A stretch of 64,000 nt of DNA from Amphirosellinia nigrospora (taxonomy: Eukaryota > Ascomycota > Sordariomycetes > Xylariales > Xylariaceae), in NCBI GenBank assembly GCA_004123355.1, contig SCHM01000001.1, positions 7,574,193 to 7,638,192 of the forward strand, given 5' to 3'. Positions 63,001-64,000 of the stretch are shown piece by piece; positions within the stretch are counted from its first letter, which is position 1, and each line of letters begins with the position of its first letter. The position numbers and the translations under genes were made by a program. The notes beneath the pieces are model-generated. The model saw only the letters and a program-made list of their open reading frames with translations, made no database searches and had not been told where the DNA came from.

Positions 63001-63494
63001 TTATTATACGATAATATAAATTAGCTAAAATATATATTAAAAATTATTTATACAAACAAATAAATAAAAATATACGTACGTTTATATATAATGCTAATAT
63101 AAAAGCTTTATAGGCTAACTTTTAGTAAAAAAGCTATAAACTTTAATAGCGCTATTATTTTTTAAACGTACAAAGTTTTTAAAACTATATAATACTGCTA
63201 AAGGCAAGAGGCGTAAGGCGTAGGCAAAGGACCTTAATAGGGTTAGTAGGTCTAGCGGCGGCTATTATTAATAACAATAGTAATTTTGCTTTAATTATTT
63301 ATTAGTATAATATTTAAAAGAATTTAAAAAACTTTACATACAATAATAATAATAGCAATAATAGCAATAATATTACTGCTAATATTATTAATATTATTAG
63401 TACTATTGTTAATATTACTACTAATATTACGTTTATTATATAACGATTGTTAGACTTAATATTATATAAGTTTATAAAATTAGTTAAAGTATAT

Positions 63495-63585
63495 ATACAA
63501 AGTATATATATGTACGTATATATATATATATATATATAAGTATAAGTATACGCGCGTAAAAAAAAAAAAAAAAAAAAAAAAACAA
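63495..63585 (+). repeat. (TA)n, TACGCGCGTA and poly(A) tract in copy G
   Basis: TA repeats, then the 10-base palindrome TACGCGCGTA, then a long A run, about 350-430 bases before the 3' LTR. This is the clearest version of the module shared with copies B and C. Confidence 0.65.
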
Positions 63586-63926
63586 AAAAGCAGTATAAAA
63601 ATAACTTAACTTATATATAATAGCAGTAAATATAAGGCAATATATTATTTAATTTTTTAAAATATTTAAACAAATTAAATAAAAGAATTATATATAATAG
63701 TTATATATAAATTAGCTTTTTTATTTATACTTGCTAACTTTTTTTTTTATATACGGTTATATAAATACCGGGCATTTTAAAAAAATAGTAATTTAATATA
63801 TTATTAGGCGCTTTTTTATTTATATATTTGCTATATAATATATTAATATTTTTTTTACGTTTAGATTTCTTATATTAAAAAAATAATCGTATAAAAATAC
63901 GCTATAGCTAAAAAAAAAAAAGCTAA

Positions 63927-64000
63927 TATTATAATTATAATATTATTTACGTACAGAGTTAATATATCAGTATTAATTACGTATAATAGCTAATTATTAA
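63927..64000 (+). repeat. 3' LTR of copy G (partial)
   Basis: The first 74 bases match the start of the other family-1 LTRs, preceded by a purine-rich A tract that is the likely polypurine tract. The window ends inside it. Confidence 0.75.

Larger units (their letters stand above)
26400..64000. repeat. AT-rich, RIP-mutated transposon block (isochore)
   Basis: Base composition changes abruptly near 26.4 kb and remains very AT-rich to the window end. CpA and TpG are almost absent while TpA is extremely common. Surviving cytosines lie mainly in CpT and CpG, as expected after repeat-induced point mutation acting on CpA. Open frames inside are low-complexity Ile/Tyr/Leu/Asn strings and are not genes. 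The block resolves into nested LTR retrotransposons, listed separately. Confidence 0.9.
56797..64000 (+). mobile_element. Family-1 LTR retrotransposon, copy G (nearly complete, runs off the window)
   Basis: The 5' LTR is 56797-57080, starting TGTTGCAATT. The internal region is 57081-63926, and the 3' LTR starts at 63927 and is cut by the window end. It keeps clearly more CpA/TpG and GC than copies B, C and F (for example 57840-58040 and 63190-63270), so it is the least RIP-mutated and probably youngest copy. It is the best template for a family consensus. I found no intact gag or pol frame. Confidence 0.85.

Noticed and set aside
26400-64000. Mitochondrial origin of the AT-rich block
   Set aside because: No cox, cob, atp, rRNA or tRNA genes are seen. 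The loss of CpA/TpG, the LTRs and the target duplications fit nuclear RIP-mutated transposons, and the block continues directly from nuclear genes.
26400-64000. Telomeric or centromeric repeats
   Set aside because: No TTAGGG/CCCTAA arrays or regular satellite were seen. The repeats resolve into retrotransposon copies. A pericentromeric or subtelomeric position cannot be excluded but has no direct support.

Overview
The window looks like nuclear DNA of a filamentous ascomycete (Pezizomycotina). The reasons are genes with short GT-AG introns, a highly reducing polyketide synthase (HR-PKS) beside a P450 and an MFS exporter, a PTH11-type receptor, and a long AT-rich block whose base pattern is that of repeat-induced point mutation (RIP: CpA/TpG nearly gone, TpA everywhere). 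The species cannot be named from the sequence.

Left part (1-26.4 kb, ordinary base composition). From left to right it holds a 5'-truncated copy of a YPK1/YpkA-type AGC kinase (985-2587, minus), a broken Ras-type GTPase (3988-4734, minus), a short relic frame (5880-6128, plus), a decayed gene resembling a Ulp1/C48 protease (about 7110-8640, plus), and then a compact biosynthetic cluster: HR-PKS with domains KS-AT-DH-MT-ER-KR-ACP (9558-17842, minus), a cytochrome P450 (19172-20652, minus) and a divergent DHA2-type MFS transporter (21310-23045, plus). A CFEM-like/PTH11-like seven-helix receptor gene (24864-26312, plus) lies at the edge of the AT-rich block. In the inferred pathway the PKS makes a C-methylated reduced chain, the P450 oxidises it, and the MFS protein exports it.

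Nearly every gene has its reading frame broken by single-base (mostly -1) indels, while catalytic residues and splice sites are preserved. I count more than 20 in roughly 15 kb of coding sequence. Either the locus is decaying or the consensus carries uncorrected indel errors. The Ras-like gene also has a nonsense codon and a P-loop Lys to Glu change, and the kinase lacks its N-terminus, so those two are probably true relics.

Right part (about 26.4-64 kb, AT-rich). No credible gene survives. It is a nest of RIP-mutated LTR retrotransposons. One family (called here family 1; LTR about 265-285 bp, element about 7 kb or more) is present as copy B (28091-50160, interrupted), copy C (29832-36813, minus, inserted into B with target duplication TAAAC), copy F (52272-56796) and copy G (56797 to beyond the window, inserted into F). 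A second element D (39107-47096, 222-bp LTRs, target duplication TATAA) also interrupts B. The 3' end of a Gypsy-like element E (about 50161-52271, minus) truncates the 3' LTR of B. The order of insertion can be read from the nesting.
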